Of a DNA stretch of 64,000 nt, positions 35,372 to 45,596 are shown piece after piece; position 1 is the stretch's first letter, and each line of letters opens with the position of its first letter. This DNA is from JBCBAP01 sp038532435 (GTDB lineage: Bacteria > Pseudomonadota > Alphaproteobacteria > Rhodobacterales > Rhodobacteraceae), in NCBI GenBank assembly GCA_038532435.1, contig JBCBAP010000003.1, positions 62,001 through 126,000 of the forward strand. The letters run 5' to 3'. Below the pieces are notes generated by a model. It worked only from the letters and a program-made list of their open reading frames with translations. It had not been told where the DNA came from and did not search any database. Both the position numbers and the translations under genes were made by a program.

Positions 35372-35375
<4 letters not shown>
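34020..35375 (-). CDS. Novel 451-residue protein with caspase-like His/Cys motifs, inserted in an ABC transporter operon
   Basis: I recognise no named family end to end. Residues 22-48 ('LQELADRSPRVHQLRGLSAR', then PLQRM) resemble the N-terminal signature of cargo proteins linked to extracellular contractile injection systems. Residues 49-185 look like a clan-CD cysteine peptidase (CHAT or C80-like): strand plus 'LNIVSHGYHS' (H94-G95), then 'IDLRACMTG' (C147), then 'NFAELFIQALRDAG'. Residues 200-345 are alpha-helical. The tail (375-435) is very acidic and ends in a Gly/Thr-rich stretch. Its ATG overlaps the glpP stop (ATGA). No signal peptide or membrane helix is seen. The function is an inference, not an assignment. 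Confidence 0.75.
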
Positions 35376-36232
<857 letters not shown>

Positions 36233-36259
36233 GCGGAGCCCTCCCGATGCGCGGTTCAC

Positions 36260-36496
36260 CCCGCCCGTTTCCCATGATCAACCACACGGGCGAACACTGG
36301 CGCCCTCTGAACTCAGAGCACCCCCTCGCATTTTCTTCTGGCCCCAAATATCCCCGCCGGAGGCTCCGCCAGCGGGCAACCCCGAACGGACGTCGGGAGC
36401 GGAGCGCCGGGCGCGCCGCTGCGGGGTATCCCGCAGCCTCGCCGTGGGCGGCGAGGGACCGGACCCGGTCCGGTCCGGTGCGCACTGCCCGACGGC
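36260..36496 (-). repeat. Structured intergenic region with tandem hairpins between glpT and glpP
   Basis: Three adjacent perfect stems occupy 36421-36476. GCGGG/CCCGC is at 36421-36434, CCTCGCC/GGCGAGG at 36437-36456, and GGACCGGACC/GGTCCGGTCC at 36456-36476. Towards 36330-36370 lies 'TTCTGGCCCCAAATATCCCC' with further GC stems, which resembles a dispersed intergenic sequence I associate with Rhodobacteraceae genomes. There is no coding signal. Such an array inside an operon could attenuate transcription or protect upstream mRNA. Confidence 0.55.
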
Positions 36497-37576
<1,080 letters not shown>

Positions 37577-37582
37577 GGCCCC

Positions 37583-38641
37583 TCACGCGATCAGACGGCC
37601 GTCGCCGTCGAAAAACAGACATCCCGAGGGATCCATGGTGAAGGCCGTCTCCGTCCCCACCTCGTAAGGGTGCACCCCATCGGACTGGCTGACCCAGGAG
37701 AGGTCGCCCATCCGGAAATGAGCGACGCTCTCCGACCCGGAGAGCTCCGTGATCTGAACGGTTCCGGTGAGCGAGACACCCGCGCCGGACCCGGGCAGCA
37801 CGTGGTGGGGCCGCACACCGAGCGTGTACTGCCCGTCTCCCAGCCCCGCGATGGGGCCCGACGCCGTCCAGCTCGCATAGCCGCTCATGTGCAACGTGTC
37901 GCCGACTTTCTCCACGTGGGCCATGTTGATCGGCGGGTCGGAGAAGACGCCCGCTGTCACCATGTCCGCCGGCGCGCGGTAGGTCTGGGCGGTCGGGCCG
38001 AACTGGGTCACGCGCCCTTCGTGAAGGCAGGCCGTGTGCCCGCCCAACATCAGCGCCTCTGCCGGTTCGGAGGTCGCATAGACGACGACCGCCCCGCGGT
38101 CGGCGAAGAGCTGGGGAAGCTGATCGCGGATCTCCTCCCGCAGCTTGTAGTCTAGGTTCGCGAGCGGTTCGTCGAGCAGGACGACATCGCTGTCCTTGAC
38201 GATCGCCCGGGCGAGTGCGGTGCGCTGCTGCTGCCCGCCGGAAAGCTCCCCGGGACGACGGCCAAGCATGGGCTCCAGTTTCAGAAGGTTTGCAGCCTCC
38301 TCGACCCGCTGGTCGATCTCGGCCTTCGACATGCCTGCAACCCGGAGCGGGGAGGCGATGTTCTCGTAGACCGTCATGGTGGGGTAGTTGATGAAGAACT
38401 GGTGCACGAGGCTCACGCGCCGCTTTTGTGTCGAGACGCCGGTCAGGTTCCGGTCGCCGAGCCAGATCTCCCCACCCGTCGGCTGCTCGAGCCCCGCGAT
38501 GAGCTTGATCAGCGTCGTCTTTCCCGCGTTCGTGGCGCCAAGCAGCACGTTGAATCCGGTTTCGGCAAAGGCGAGCGAAGTCTCGTAGATGTGGGTTTCG
38601 GCTCCGACACGCTTGGACAGGGCCTTCACTTCAAGGGTCAT
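37583..38641 (-). CDS. glpS: Glycerol-type ABC transporter ATPase GlpS
   Basis: This 352-residue ATPase has an unusual Walker A 'LLGATNAGKTTLIK', a normal signature 'LSGGQQQRTALARA' and Walker B 'VVLLDEPLANLD'. The switch region 'VVYATSEPAEAL' has Ser where the catalytic His is expected. It complements the partner GlpT, which has the H-loop but no proper signature, so the pair may form one good ATPase site. The ATG at 38641 has GAAGGCG just upstream. Confidence 0.86.
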   Translation of the reverse strand: MTLEVKALSKRVGAETHIYETSLAFAETGFNVLLGATNAGKTTLIKLIAGLEQPTGGEIWLGDRNLTGVSTQKRRVSLVHQFFINYPTMTVYENIASPLRVAGMSKAEIDQRVEEAANLLKLEPMLGRRPGELSGGQQQRTALARAIVKDSDVVLLDEPLANLDYKLREEIRDQLPQLFADRGAVVVYATSEPAEALMLGGHTACLHEGRVTQFGPTAQTYRAPADMVTAGVFSDPPINMAHVEKVGDTLHMSGYASWTASGPIAGLGDGQYTLGVRPHHVLPGSGAGVSLTGTVQITELSGSESVAHFRMGDLSWVSQSDGVHPYEVGTETAFTMDPSGCLFFDGDGRLIA

Positions 38642-38661
38642 GTTCGCCTTCACACTGGGGT

Positions 38662-38687
38662 GCCGGGGGCGCGGCGGCGCCCCCGGC
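38662..38687 (-). other. Perfect 11-bp hairpin between glpV and glpS
   Basis: GCCGGGGGCGC (38662-38672) is the reverse complement of GCGCCCCCGGC (38677-38687), with a 4-base loop. It sits in the 65-base gap after the binding-protein gene. This is a probable partial terminator or 3' protective structure that raises GlpV levels relative to the ATPases and permeases. Confidence 0.75.
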
Positions 38688-38706
38688 GTTGCACATCGCC
38701 GAGAGT

Positions 38707-40446
38707 TTAGTTGGCTTCCGCCCAGCGTGCCACAAGCTCGTCGTAGTTCACGGTTTCGCCCTGCGGCTTTTCGTTGGCGAGCTTCGGCTTGGCGCCGCCA
38801 TTGGCGAACCACCACTCCGCATCACGCTCCGGATTGAGCCGCGGACCGCAGCCGCCATAGACGTTGGCGCCCTCATCGACCGCCTGCATCCGTGCCATGG
38901 TGGTGTCCATCTCCTGCGCGAGGCGGTCCATCGCCTCCTGCGGGGTGAACGCGCCGGAGTTCACGTCCCCGATCTGCTGCCACCAGATCTGCGCCAGCTT
39001 CGGGTAGTCAGGCACGTTGATGCCCGTGGGCGACCATGCCACCCGGTCCGGGGAGCGGTAGAACTCGACCAGACCACCGAGGCGCGGTGCACGCTCCGTG
39101 AAGCTTTCGTGGCGCACGGTGCTGTCCCGGATGAAGGTGAGACCCACATGGGACTTGCGCACGTCCACGGTCTTGGACGTCACGAACTGTGCATAGAGCC
39201 AGGCTGCCTGCGCCCGGTCCGGGGGCGTGGACTTCAGGAAGGTCCAGGATCCCACGTCCTGATACCCGACCTTCTGTCCCTTTTCCCAGTAAGGGCCATG
39301 CGGGCTCGGCGCCATCCGCCAGAGCGGCATGCCGTCCTCATCCACCGTGTTGTTGCCCTCGGACTGGGGCTTCACCATGTCCGCGGTGAAGGCCGTGTAC
39401 CAGAAAATCTGCTGGGCCACGTTGCCCTGGCTGAGCGCGGGCAGCGATTGGTAGAAGTCGTAAGATGCGGACCCCGGGGGCGCGTAGGCGCGCAGCCACT
39501 CGTCCCACTTGCGGATCGCGTAGACCGCCGCCGGGCCGTTGGCAGCCCCGCCGCGGGTCACGCTCGCACCCACAGGGTTGCAGGTGCCTGCCTCCATGCG
39601 GATGCCCCACTCGTCGATCGGGATCCCGTTCGGCTCACCCTTGGAGCCTGCACCAGCCATGGAGAGCCACGCGTCCGTCATCCGCCAGCCAAGGTCCGGG
39701 GCACGCTTGCCATAGTCCATGTGGCCGTAGATCCGGGTACCGTCGATGTTCTGCACATCGTTGGTAAAGAACTCGGCGATGTCCTCATAGGCGGACCAGT
39801 TCACCGGCACGCCCAGGTCGTAGCCGTACTTCTCCTTGAACTGCGCCTGCAGATCCTCCCGGTCGAACCAGTCCTTGCGGAACCAGTAGAGGTTCGCGAA
39901 CTGCTGGTCGGGAAGCTGGTAGAGCTTGCCGTCCGGCCCGGTGGTGAACTGGCTGCCCATGAAGTCGTCGAGGTCGAGCGTCGGGCTCGTCGTCGCGGAC
40001 CAGGGACCCGCCATCATGTCCGACAGGGGATAGGCGAGCTGAAGCCGTGCATGGGTGCCGATCAGATCGCTGTCGTTGACGTAGGCGTCGTACAGGTTGC
40101 GGTTGGTCTGCATCTGCGTCTGGACCGCCTGCACCACCTCCCCTTCCCCGAGGATCTGGTGGTTGACCTTGATGCCCGTGATCTCCTCGAACGCTTTGGT
40201 CAGCACCTCGGATTCATAGGAATGGGTCGGAATGCCCTCGGACAGGACATTGACCTCCATCCCGGAGAATGGCTGAGCCGCGTCGATGAACCACTGCATC
40301 TCCGCCTTCTGCTCATCTACGGACAGGGCCGAGGGCTGAAATTCGTCGGAGATCCAACGCTCCGCCGCGGCCATGTCGGCCCAAGCGACGGGTGCATACG
40401 CGAGCAACGCCAAAGACGCCGCTGCGGACAGCAGATGTCGTTTCAT
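38707..40446 (-). CDS. glpV: Glycerol-type ABC transporter solute-binding protein GlpV
   Basis: This 579-residue protein has a signal peptide (residues 1-23, ending APVAWAD). The large mature domain belongs to the extracellular solute-binding family 1, with 'GYQDVGSWTFLKSTPPDRAQ' and 'NVPDYPKLAQIWWQQIGDV'. The length and the following GlpS/T/P/Q/U genes match the glycerol-binding GlpV. It is the promoter-proximal gene. The 232-base region upstream (40447-40678) contains no gene and presumably its promoter. Confidence 0.87.
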   Translation of the reverse strand: MKRHLLSAAASLALLAYAPVAWADMAAAERWISDEFQPSALSVDEQKAEMQWFIDAAQPFSGMEVNVLSEGIPTHSYESEVLTKAFEEITGIKVNHQILGEGEVVQAVQTQMQTNRNLYDAYVNDSDLIGTHARLQLAYPLSDMMAGPWSATTSPTLDLDDFMGSQFTTGPDGKLYQLPDQQFANLYWFRKDWFDREDLQAQFKEKYGYDLGVPVNWSAYEDIAEFFTNDVQNIDGTRIYGHMDYGKRAPDLGWRMTDAWLSMAGAGSKGEPNGIPIDEWGIRMEAGTCNPVGASVTRGGAANGPAAVYAIRKWDEWLRAYAPPGSASYDFYQSLPALSQGNVAQQIFWYTAFTADMVKPQSEGNNTVDEDGMPLWRMAPSPHGPYWEKGQKVGYQDVGSWTFLKSTPPDRAQAAWLYAQFVTSKTVDVRKSHVGLTFIRDSTVRHESFTERAPRLGGLVEFYRSPDRVAWSPTGINVPDYPKLAQIWWQQIGDVNSGAFTPQEAMDRLAQEMDTTMARMQAVDEGANVYGGCGPRLNPERDAEWWFANGGAKPKLANEKPQGETVNYDELVARWAEAN

Positions 40447-40678
40447 GAAGTCCTCCCAGACAGGTATTACTTATTGGGACGTTCACTGTCCGCCGTTCGC
40501 GCGCAAGTAGTCAAGGCTTTGTTAACCACTGGCTGTAAGAGGCCCGTTTCACAGGCGGAAACCCCCGGAACGGCCGCTCGAGCTGCACAAAACGAAGGCA
40601 CCTTCAGCGCAGAGTTCCGGCGCAGCCCACCAGGTGATCAGCCCGCAAGAAAACAGCGCTGCCGCTTACGTAAGGGTC

Positions 40679-41740
40679 TCACGTGGGCGGGTGCCAACGC
40701 GCATAGAGCGGATGGGAGTGTGCGAGCGGCAGGGTCACAGGCGTGCCCGCGCGCGCCGACGCATAGATCGCCGTTACGAACTCAAGGGACCGTCGTCCCT
40801 CGTCGAGCGTCACCTCACGCCCCGGTCGGCCATCGAGCGCGTCCGCGATCGCAGCAAACAACCCCTCGAACCCGAGGCGGTCCGCACCAGCCTCGGACGC
40901 GATGCGATCGACCTCGGGCTGAACCTCCGGATCGCGGGCAGTGAATGTCCAGCCATCTTGTGCAAGCGCATAGGGCGCCGTTCCACTCTCGACCGTCAGA
41001 CGGTCGAAGACGAGGCGCATGCGGCTGACATCCTCCGCTGCCCCAAGCGTGATCGAAGAGGTGACCAGAGCGCCGTTGGCCAGACGCAAGGCAAGGGCAC
41101 CGCAATCCTCCGTCTCGATCTCGTTGACGCGCGTCGCAAGCTCCGCATGGACAGAAGCGATCGGGCCAAGGATATCGGTCAACAGATCATGGATGTGGAT
41201 CGCGTGGCCCAGCACCGCACCGCCCTGCTCCCCCGCCCACGTCCCGCGCCATGGTATGGCATAGTACTCGGCGCCCCGATTCCAGTGCGTCTCCAGCGTT
41301 CCCACAAGCGGCCGCCCTGCAAGACCCGCAGCGAGGAGCGCCCGCAGCCGCGCAGTTCCCGGGCCGAAGCGATACTGAAACACCGGAAAGACCCGCCGAC
41401 CTGCCTCTCCCGCAACCTGGGTCAGCAGGTCCGCGTCGGCGAGACTGGTGACGAGCGGCTTTTCACAGACAACATGCTTGCCCGCCTTCAACGCGGCAGA
41501 GGCGGCCTCCAGATGGAGGTGTGGCGGGAGGCAGATGTCGACGATAGAGATCTCCGGATCGGCCAGAACCTCCGCCATATCCCCCGCATACGTGGTGCCT
41601 TCACCGAGCAGGGGTGCGGCCCGGGCCGCATCCAGATCGCAAAGCGTCTTGACCCGGAAACGCTCGGGCAATGTGCGGTAGGCGGCGAGATGCTCGGCCC
41701 CGATGCCCGCCCCGACGATGGCAACCACGTGCACCGTCAT
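40679..41740 (-). CDS. Gfo/Idh/MocA family oxidoreductase (first of a tandem trio, promoter-distal)
   Basis: This 353-residue protein has the NAD motif 'VVAIVGAGIGAEHLAAY', the signature 'HVVCEKPLVTSLADADLL' (E-K-P) and 'GGAVLGHAIHIHDLLTDILG' (the conserved His motif). It probably oxidises a sugar or uronate derivative. The ATG at 41740 begins the Rossmann fold; the gap to the next upstream gene is 108 bases. Substrate unknown. Confidence 0.85.
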   Translation of the reverse strand: MTVHVVAIVGAGIGAEHLAAYRTLPERFRVKTLCDLDAARAAPLLGEGTTYAGDMAEVLADPEISIVDICLPPHLHLEAASAALKAGKHVVCEKPLVTSLADADLLTQVAGEAGRRVFPVFQYRFGPGTARLRALLAAGLAGRPLVGTLETHWNRGAEYYAIPWRGTWAGEQGGAVLGHAIHIHDLLTDILGPIASVHAELATRVNEIETEDCGALALRLANGALVTSSITLGAAEDVSRMRLVFDRLTVESGTAPYALAQDGWTFTARDPEVQPEVDRIASEAGADRLGFEGLFAAIADALDGRPGREVTLDEGRRSLEFVTAIYASARAGTPVTLPLAHSHPLYARWHPPT

Positions 41741-41848
41741 AGCAGAGTCGGGATGGCGCAAGTCGCGGTGCCGAGCGGTGATGCGCTCGTGCTCACGCGC
41801 CAGTTGCGTGCCAAGAGCGCCCGCCCGGGTGAAGTGGTTACAGGGTCA

Positions 41849-42883
41849 TCAGGCGTCATCTCGAACGCCTTCTGCCTGCATCTGCGCCCGGATCGCGATC
41901 TCCATGGTGCGAAAGGTGTGATCCTGGCTCACGGCCGTCTCCGTTCTGTCCCGCACGTCTGCGATCAGGCGCGGGAAGTAGGGAAGCGGTCCGTCGGCAC
42001 AGTCGATCCGACGGTTCTCCGACCTGTTGACCAGGTAGAGCGTGTCCGTCCGGTGGGGCTGGCCGATGTCCGTGTATTTCCGCAACTCGATTGTTCCGTC
42101 CGTCCCCAGCAGGAACAGACGGCCATCGCCCCAGGTCGGCAGCCCGTTGGGTGTGAACCAGTCGACCCGCACATAGCCGTGCCCCCGATCGCCCTTCAGG
42201 GTCACTTCGCCAAAGTCCTGAAACTCCGGATACTCGGGCCGGGTCGTGTTCTCGACCAGCGCGTGGCCGATCTCAACCTCCGTCGAGCCCGTGAAATGCA
42301 GAAACTGGTCGATCTGGTGGGAGCCGATGTCCGTGAGGATGCCGCCATAGCGGGCCCGCGCGAAGTACCAGTCGGGACGGGTCTGAAGGTTCTGCTTGTG
42401 GGGGGCAAGGTTGACGGTCTGTATGACCCGCCCGATTGCCCCCTCCTCCACCAGCGTCTCAGCCCGCGCCACGGAGGGAACCTCGAACCGCTCGGAGAAG
42501 TTGACCGTCCAGATCCGTCCGGTCCGGGCCTGTACCTCGCGCAGGGCGGTAAGTTGCGCGAGTGTCGTGCAGCCCGGTTTGTCGACCATCACATCCTTGC
42601 CCGCCTCCATCGCGGCAATTGCAAGGGCGGCCCGGTCCGCCGGAATGGCGGAAATGAGGACCATGTCGACTGTCGGGTCGTCGAGGATCACCCGAACGTC
42701 GGATACCTTTTCAAGGTCCCGAAACACCTCGACAAACTTGCGTTCCGTTACCGCTGGGTCGTCGGTCCACCAGCGCCCGCAGGTACAGCCAGCCGTGAGC
42801 ATGTTGCGCAGCATGCCGAAGATATGACCGTGATCGATGCCGATCACGCCAAGATGCAGGCCCTCACCCATCTGCGGATCCAT
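41849..42883 (-). CDS. Gfo/Idh/MocA family oxidoreductase (second of the trio)
   Basis: This 344-residue protein opens 'LGVIGIDHGHIFGMLRNML', a variant Rossmann motif with His residues where most family members have GxG. It has 'DVMVDKPGCTTLAQLTALRE' in place of the usual E-K-P and 'GGILTDIGSHQIDQFLHFTG' with the catalytic-region His. The D-K-P and G-I-D-H-G-H forms mark a divergent subgroup. Its start overlaps the previous gene by 20 bases. An AGGTGG box precedes the ATG at 42883. Confidence 0.83.
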   Translation of the reverse strand: MDPQMGEGLHLGVIGIDHGHIFGMLRNMLTAGCTCGRWWTDDPAVTERKFVEVFRDLEKVSDVRVILDDPTVDMVLISAIPADRAALAIAAMEAGKDVMVDKPGCTTLAQLTALREVQARTGRIWTVNFSERFEVPSVARAETLVEEGAIGRVIQTVNLAPHKQNLQTRPDWYFARARYGGILTDIGSHQIDQFLHFTGSTEVEIGHALVENTTRPEYPEFQDFGEVTLKGDRGHGYVRVDWFTPNGLPTWGDGRLFLLGTDGTIELRKYTDIGQPHRTDTLYLVNRSENRRIDCADGPLPYFPRLIADVRDRTETAVSQDHTFRTMEIAIRAQMQAEGVRDDA

Positions 42884-43916
42884 CTGCAAGCACCACCTTT
42901 GCGCCCGTCCGGCCCGAGCGCTCGAGCGCTTCGATCACCCCATGAACCGGCAGGGCGGAGCGGGCGGAGGCGAGTGGCGGGCGCCCGGTCTCCATGCTGT
43001 CCACAAAGTCCGCAATCACCGCCCGGTGCCAGTCGGAGGTGAACGCCATCGGGTCCGCCCCCGCACCCGTGGCCGCCTGGGAGCCAAAGCTCTCCTCCTG
43101 CCCGTTCGGCCGGACGACCTCGAGCAGATTGGAGTGTAGGCGCGCGCTGCCTCCTTCGTAGTGGAGCGTGATCTCCTCCGTTCGCCCCGGAAAACTGGCC
43201 GTGGTGGCGAAGAGCGTGCCGACGGCCCCGGACGTGAAGCGCAGCCCGGCACTCACGAAGTCCTCAGCCTCCATCCGGTGAAATCCTGTCGTGGCGGTCA
43301 GGGCCGTGACCTCAGCCACAGGGCCCGTGAACTGCAGCGCGAGGTCGAGCGTGTGGATCGCCTGACTGATGAGCACACCACCGCCGTCGCGGGCGTAAGT
43401 CCCCCGACCGGGCGCGTCGTAGTAGGCCTGATCCCGCCACCAGGGCACTGCGATCTCGACGGCGCGGAGCGGGCCGAGCCCGCCCTCCTCCACCAGATCG
43501 CGGAGCGTTTGGGCGGACGGGCGCGCGCGGTGCTGCAGAACGATGCCCAAGGGAACGCCGGCAGCCTCGCAGATCTCGCAAAGCTCCGTCGCTGCAGCAA
43601 GCGTCCGCTCGACCGGTTTCTCCATGAGGATCGGCTTTCCCGCCCGCGCGAGGGCCGACACATGGTCGAGACGTGCATTGGGCGGGGTCGCGAGAATCGC
43701 GAAGTCGACATCAGGATCCGCGGTCAGGTGGTCGATGCTCCGGTACACCTTCGGTATGTGCCCCAAGAGCGGCGCATGCTGCTTGGCAAAGGCGGTTGCA
43801 GACGCTTCGCTGCGCGCCAGCACGCCGACCAGCCGCACCGTGCCAGACAGGTTCGCGAGTGCATCCGCGTAAGTGCCACTCACCATCCCCGTGCCGATGA
43901 GCGCTACGCCGAGCAT
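42864..43916 (-). CDS. Gfo/Idh/MocA family oxidoreductase (third of the trio, promoter-proximal)
   Basis: This 350-residue protein has 'VALIGTGMVSGTYADAL', the signature 'KPILMEKPVERTLAAATELC' (E-K-P) and 'DGGGVLISQAIHTLDLALQF' (conserved His). It heads a three-gene tandem of the same family next to the uronate genes. The 145-base upstream gap (43917-44061) has an AT-rich patch (TTTATAAAATTTACA at 44031-44045) that may hold its promoter. Confidence 0.86.
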   Translation of the reverse strand: MLGVALIGTGMVSGTYADALANLSGTVRLVGVLARSEASATAFAKQHAPLLGHIPKVYRSIDHLTADPDVDFAILATPPNARLDHVSALARAGKPILMEKPVERTLAAATELCEICEAAGVPLGIVLQHRARPSAQTLRDLVEEGGLGPLRAVEIAVPWWRDQAYYDAPGRGTYARDGGGVLISQAIHTLDLALQFTGPVAEVTALTATTGFHRMEAEDFVSAGLRFTSGAVGTLFATTASFPGRTEEITLHYEGGSARLHSNLLEVVRPNGQEESFGSQAATGAGADPMAFTSDWHRAVIADFVDSMETGRPPLASARSALPVHGVIEALERSGRTGAKVVLADGSADG

Positions 43917-44061
43917 ATTGTGCTCCGGTTACTGGCCAAGTCTCCGACTTGTCGGATCCAGTTTGGACAGGAGAGGTCATGGCCCAAGGTCACCAGGGGA
44001 ATGCAAAACATCAGCATCTCCCTGCAAACCTTTATAAAATTTACATTTCTTGACCCAGCCA

Positions 44062-45474
44062 TCACACCGGCAACCCGTAGGCATCCACTGCCGCATCGTG
44101 GCACAGCCAGGCAGCGATTTGGTGGCCGTCCTGCACTCCGATCTGCCGACGCGCCACCATCTCCCCGACGAACGCGCTCACGCAGCGGCGCCACACATCG
44201 TGACGCGCCGGGATCGAGAGGAGCGCCCGTGTATCGTCATTGAACCCGGCAAGGTTCCAGATCCCCGCATTCTCGACCACCGCGTCGAGATAGCGGGCGA
44301 TGCCCCGGGGGCTGTCGTGGAACCACCATGGCGGGCCGAGCCGGAGCGCGGGCCAGTACCCGGCCATTGGGGCAAGAGCCCGGGGAAACGCCGCCTCATC
44401 CAGGCAGAAGAAGATGATGGTCGCATCGCCATGTCCATATCGGTTGAGCAGGGGCGCGAGCCCCGCCACCGGATCGACCGTCAGCGGGATGTCTGCGCCC
44501 TTGTCCGGACCACGGGCGGTGAACAAGGCCCTGTCCGTGTTCCGCGCCACCCCGGCGTGGATCTGCATAGTCATGCCATCCTCGGCCGAGAGCCCCGCCA
44601 TCTCCGTCAGCATTTGCGCGCGGAACAGCTCCGCATCGTCCGGATCCGGCGTACCGGACATGAGCCGGGTCAGAAGCGCCTGACGGGCTTCCGCCGACAG
44701 ATCCTCGGTCCGTGCGGATGGCACCCCGTGATCCGTTGCAACGGCACCGAGCCTGCGGAATTCGGCCCGCCGCCGCCGATGCGCCTCGATCAGCCCTGAC
44801 CAGTCCGCCACGTCCTGCCCGGTCAGCTCTGCGAGCCGGTCCATGTTCACCCGCCAGTCAGGCCGATCCGGATCGGTCACATCATCAGGGCGATAGGTCG
44901 TCCGGATCCGCCCGATCAACCCTTCTCCCGCGAGTTGCTGGTGATGGTTGAGCGGATCCAGCGCAAACTCCGTCGTCGCAATCGTGGAGACACCGGCGCG
45001 GTCGAGCACCGCGCGGGGCCTCAGATCAGCGTCTCCAAGACGTTCCGCAATCCGGTCATAGTGGTGATCCGCGGTTTCCGCGCTGAGGGGCGTGTCGATC
45101 CCGAAGCCCCAGTGCATCGCGTGGTCGAGCCAGAGCCGCGAGGGCGTCCCGAGAAACCGATCATAGTGACGGGCGAAAAGCCTCCATGCGTCCCGCGGTG
45201 CAGCGACCTTCCCCCCATCTCGCCGCGGGACGCCGAGATCGTCGTAGGAAAGACCCAGGCTGCCAAGCATCCGCAACACATAGTGGTCGGGGGTGAGGAA
45301 CAGCGCCGCCGGATCGGCGAATGGGGCATCGGTCGCGAACCATTCCGGATCCGTATGTCCGTGCGGGCTCACGATCGGCGCTGCCTCCACACCGGCCAAA
45401 AGCTCGCGGGCAACGCGCAGGGCCTCGCCCTCCGGCGGGAGCAGACGATCCGGGTGCAGAAAGCTGTGGGACAC
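44062..45474 (-). CDS. uxaC: Glucuronate isomerase UxaC
   Basis: This 470-residue protein has the amidohydrolase-type start 'PIVSPHGHTDPEWFATDAPF' (family HxH-like metal motif). 'MQIHAGVARNTDRALFTARG', 'FFCLDEAAFPRALAPMAGYW' and 'LGPPWWFHDSPRGIARYLDA' are all typical of uronate isomerases. It converts D-glucuronate to D-fructuronate (and galacturonate to tagaturonate). It is divergent from uxuA, so the 122-base gap at 45475-45596 is the likely shared promoter. Confidence 0.93.
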   Translation of the reverse strand: MSHSFLHPDRLLPPEGEALRVARELLAGVEAAPIVSPHGHTDPEWFATDAPFADPAALFLTPDHYVLRMLGSLGLSYDDLGVPRRDGGKVAAPRDAWRLFARHYDRFLGTPSRLWLDHAMHWGFGIDTPLSAETADHHYDRIAERLGDADLRPRAVLDRAGVSTIATTEFALDPLNHHQQLAGEGLIGRIRTTYRPDDVTDPDRPDWRVNMDRLAELTGQDVADWSGLIEAHRRRRAEFRRLGAVATDHGVPSARTEDLSAEARQALLTRLMSGTPDPDDAELFRAQMLTEMAGLSAEDGMTMQIHAGVARNTDRALFTARGPDKGADIPLTVDPVAGLAPLLNRYGHGDATIIFFCLDEAAFPRALAPMAGYWPALRLGPPWWFHDSPRGIARYLDAVVENAGIWNLAGFNDDTRALLSIPARHDVWRRCVSAFVGEMVARRQIGVQDGHQIAAWLCHDAAVDAYGLPV

Positions 45475-45596
45475 GGGCGGGCAAGCCTCGAACAGGTGCG
45501 GTGACCCGGATCATACAAAGCCCGAGTGGTTTCGCCACCCCATCTGGTCTATCACCGACAAAAGGGCCCGCAAGCGGCCTGCTTCGGGAGGTGACG

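Noticed and set aside
38689..40944. Long plus-strand open frame opposite glpV
   Set aside because: The minus strand encodes a clear binding protein with a signal peptide; the antisense product has no family features.
40634..43042. Long plus-strand open frame across the three Gfo/Idh genes
   Set aside because: All three minus-strand genes have conserved Rossmann and EKP-type motifs, so the plus-strand reading is a shadow.
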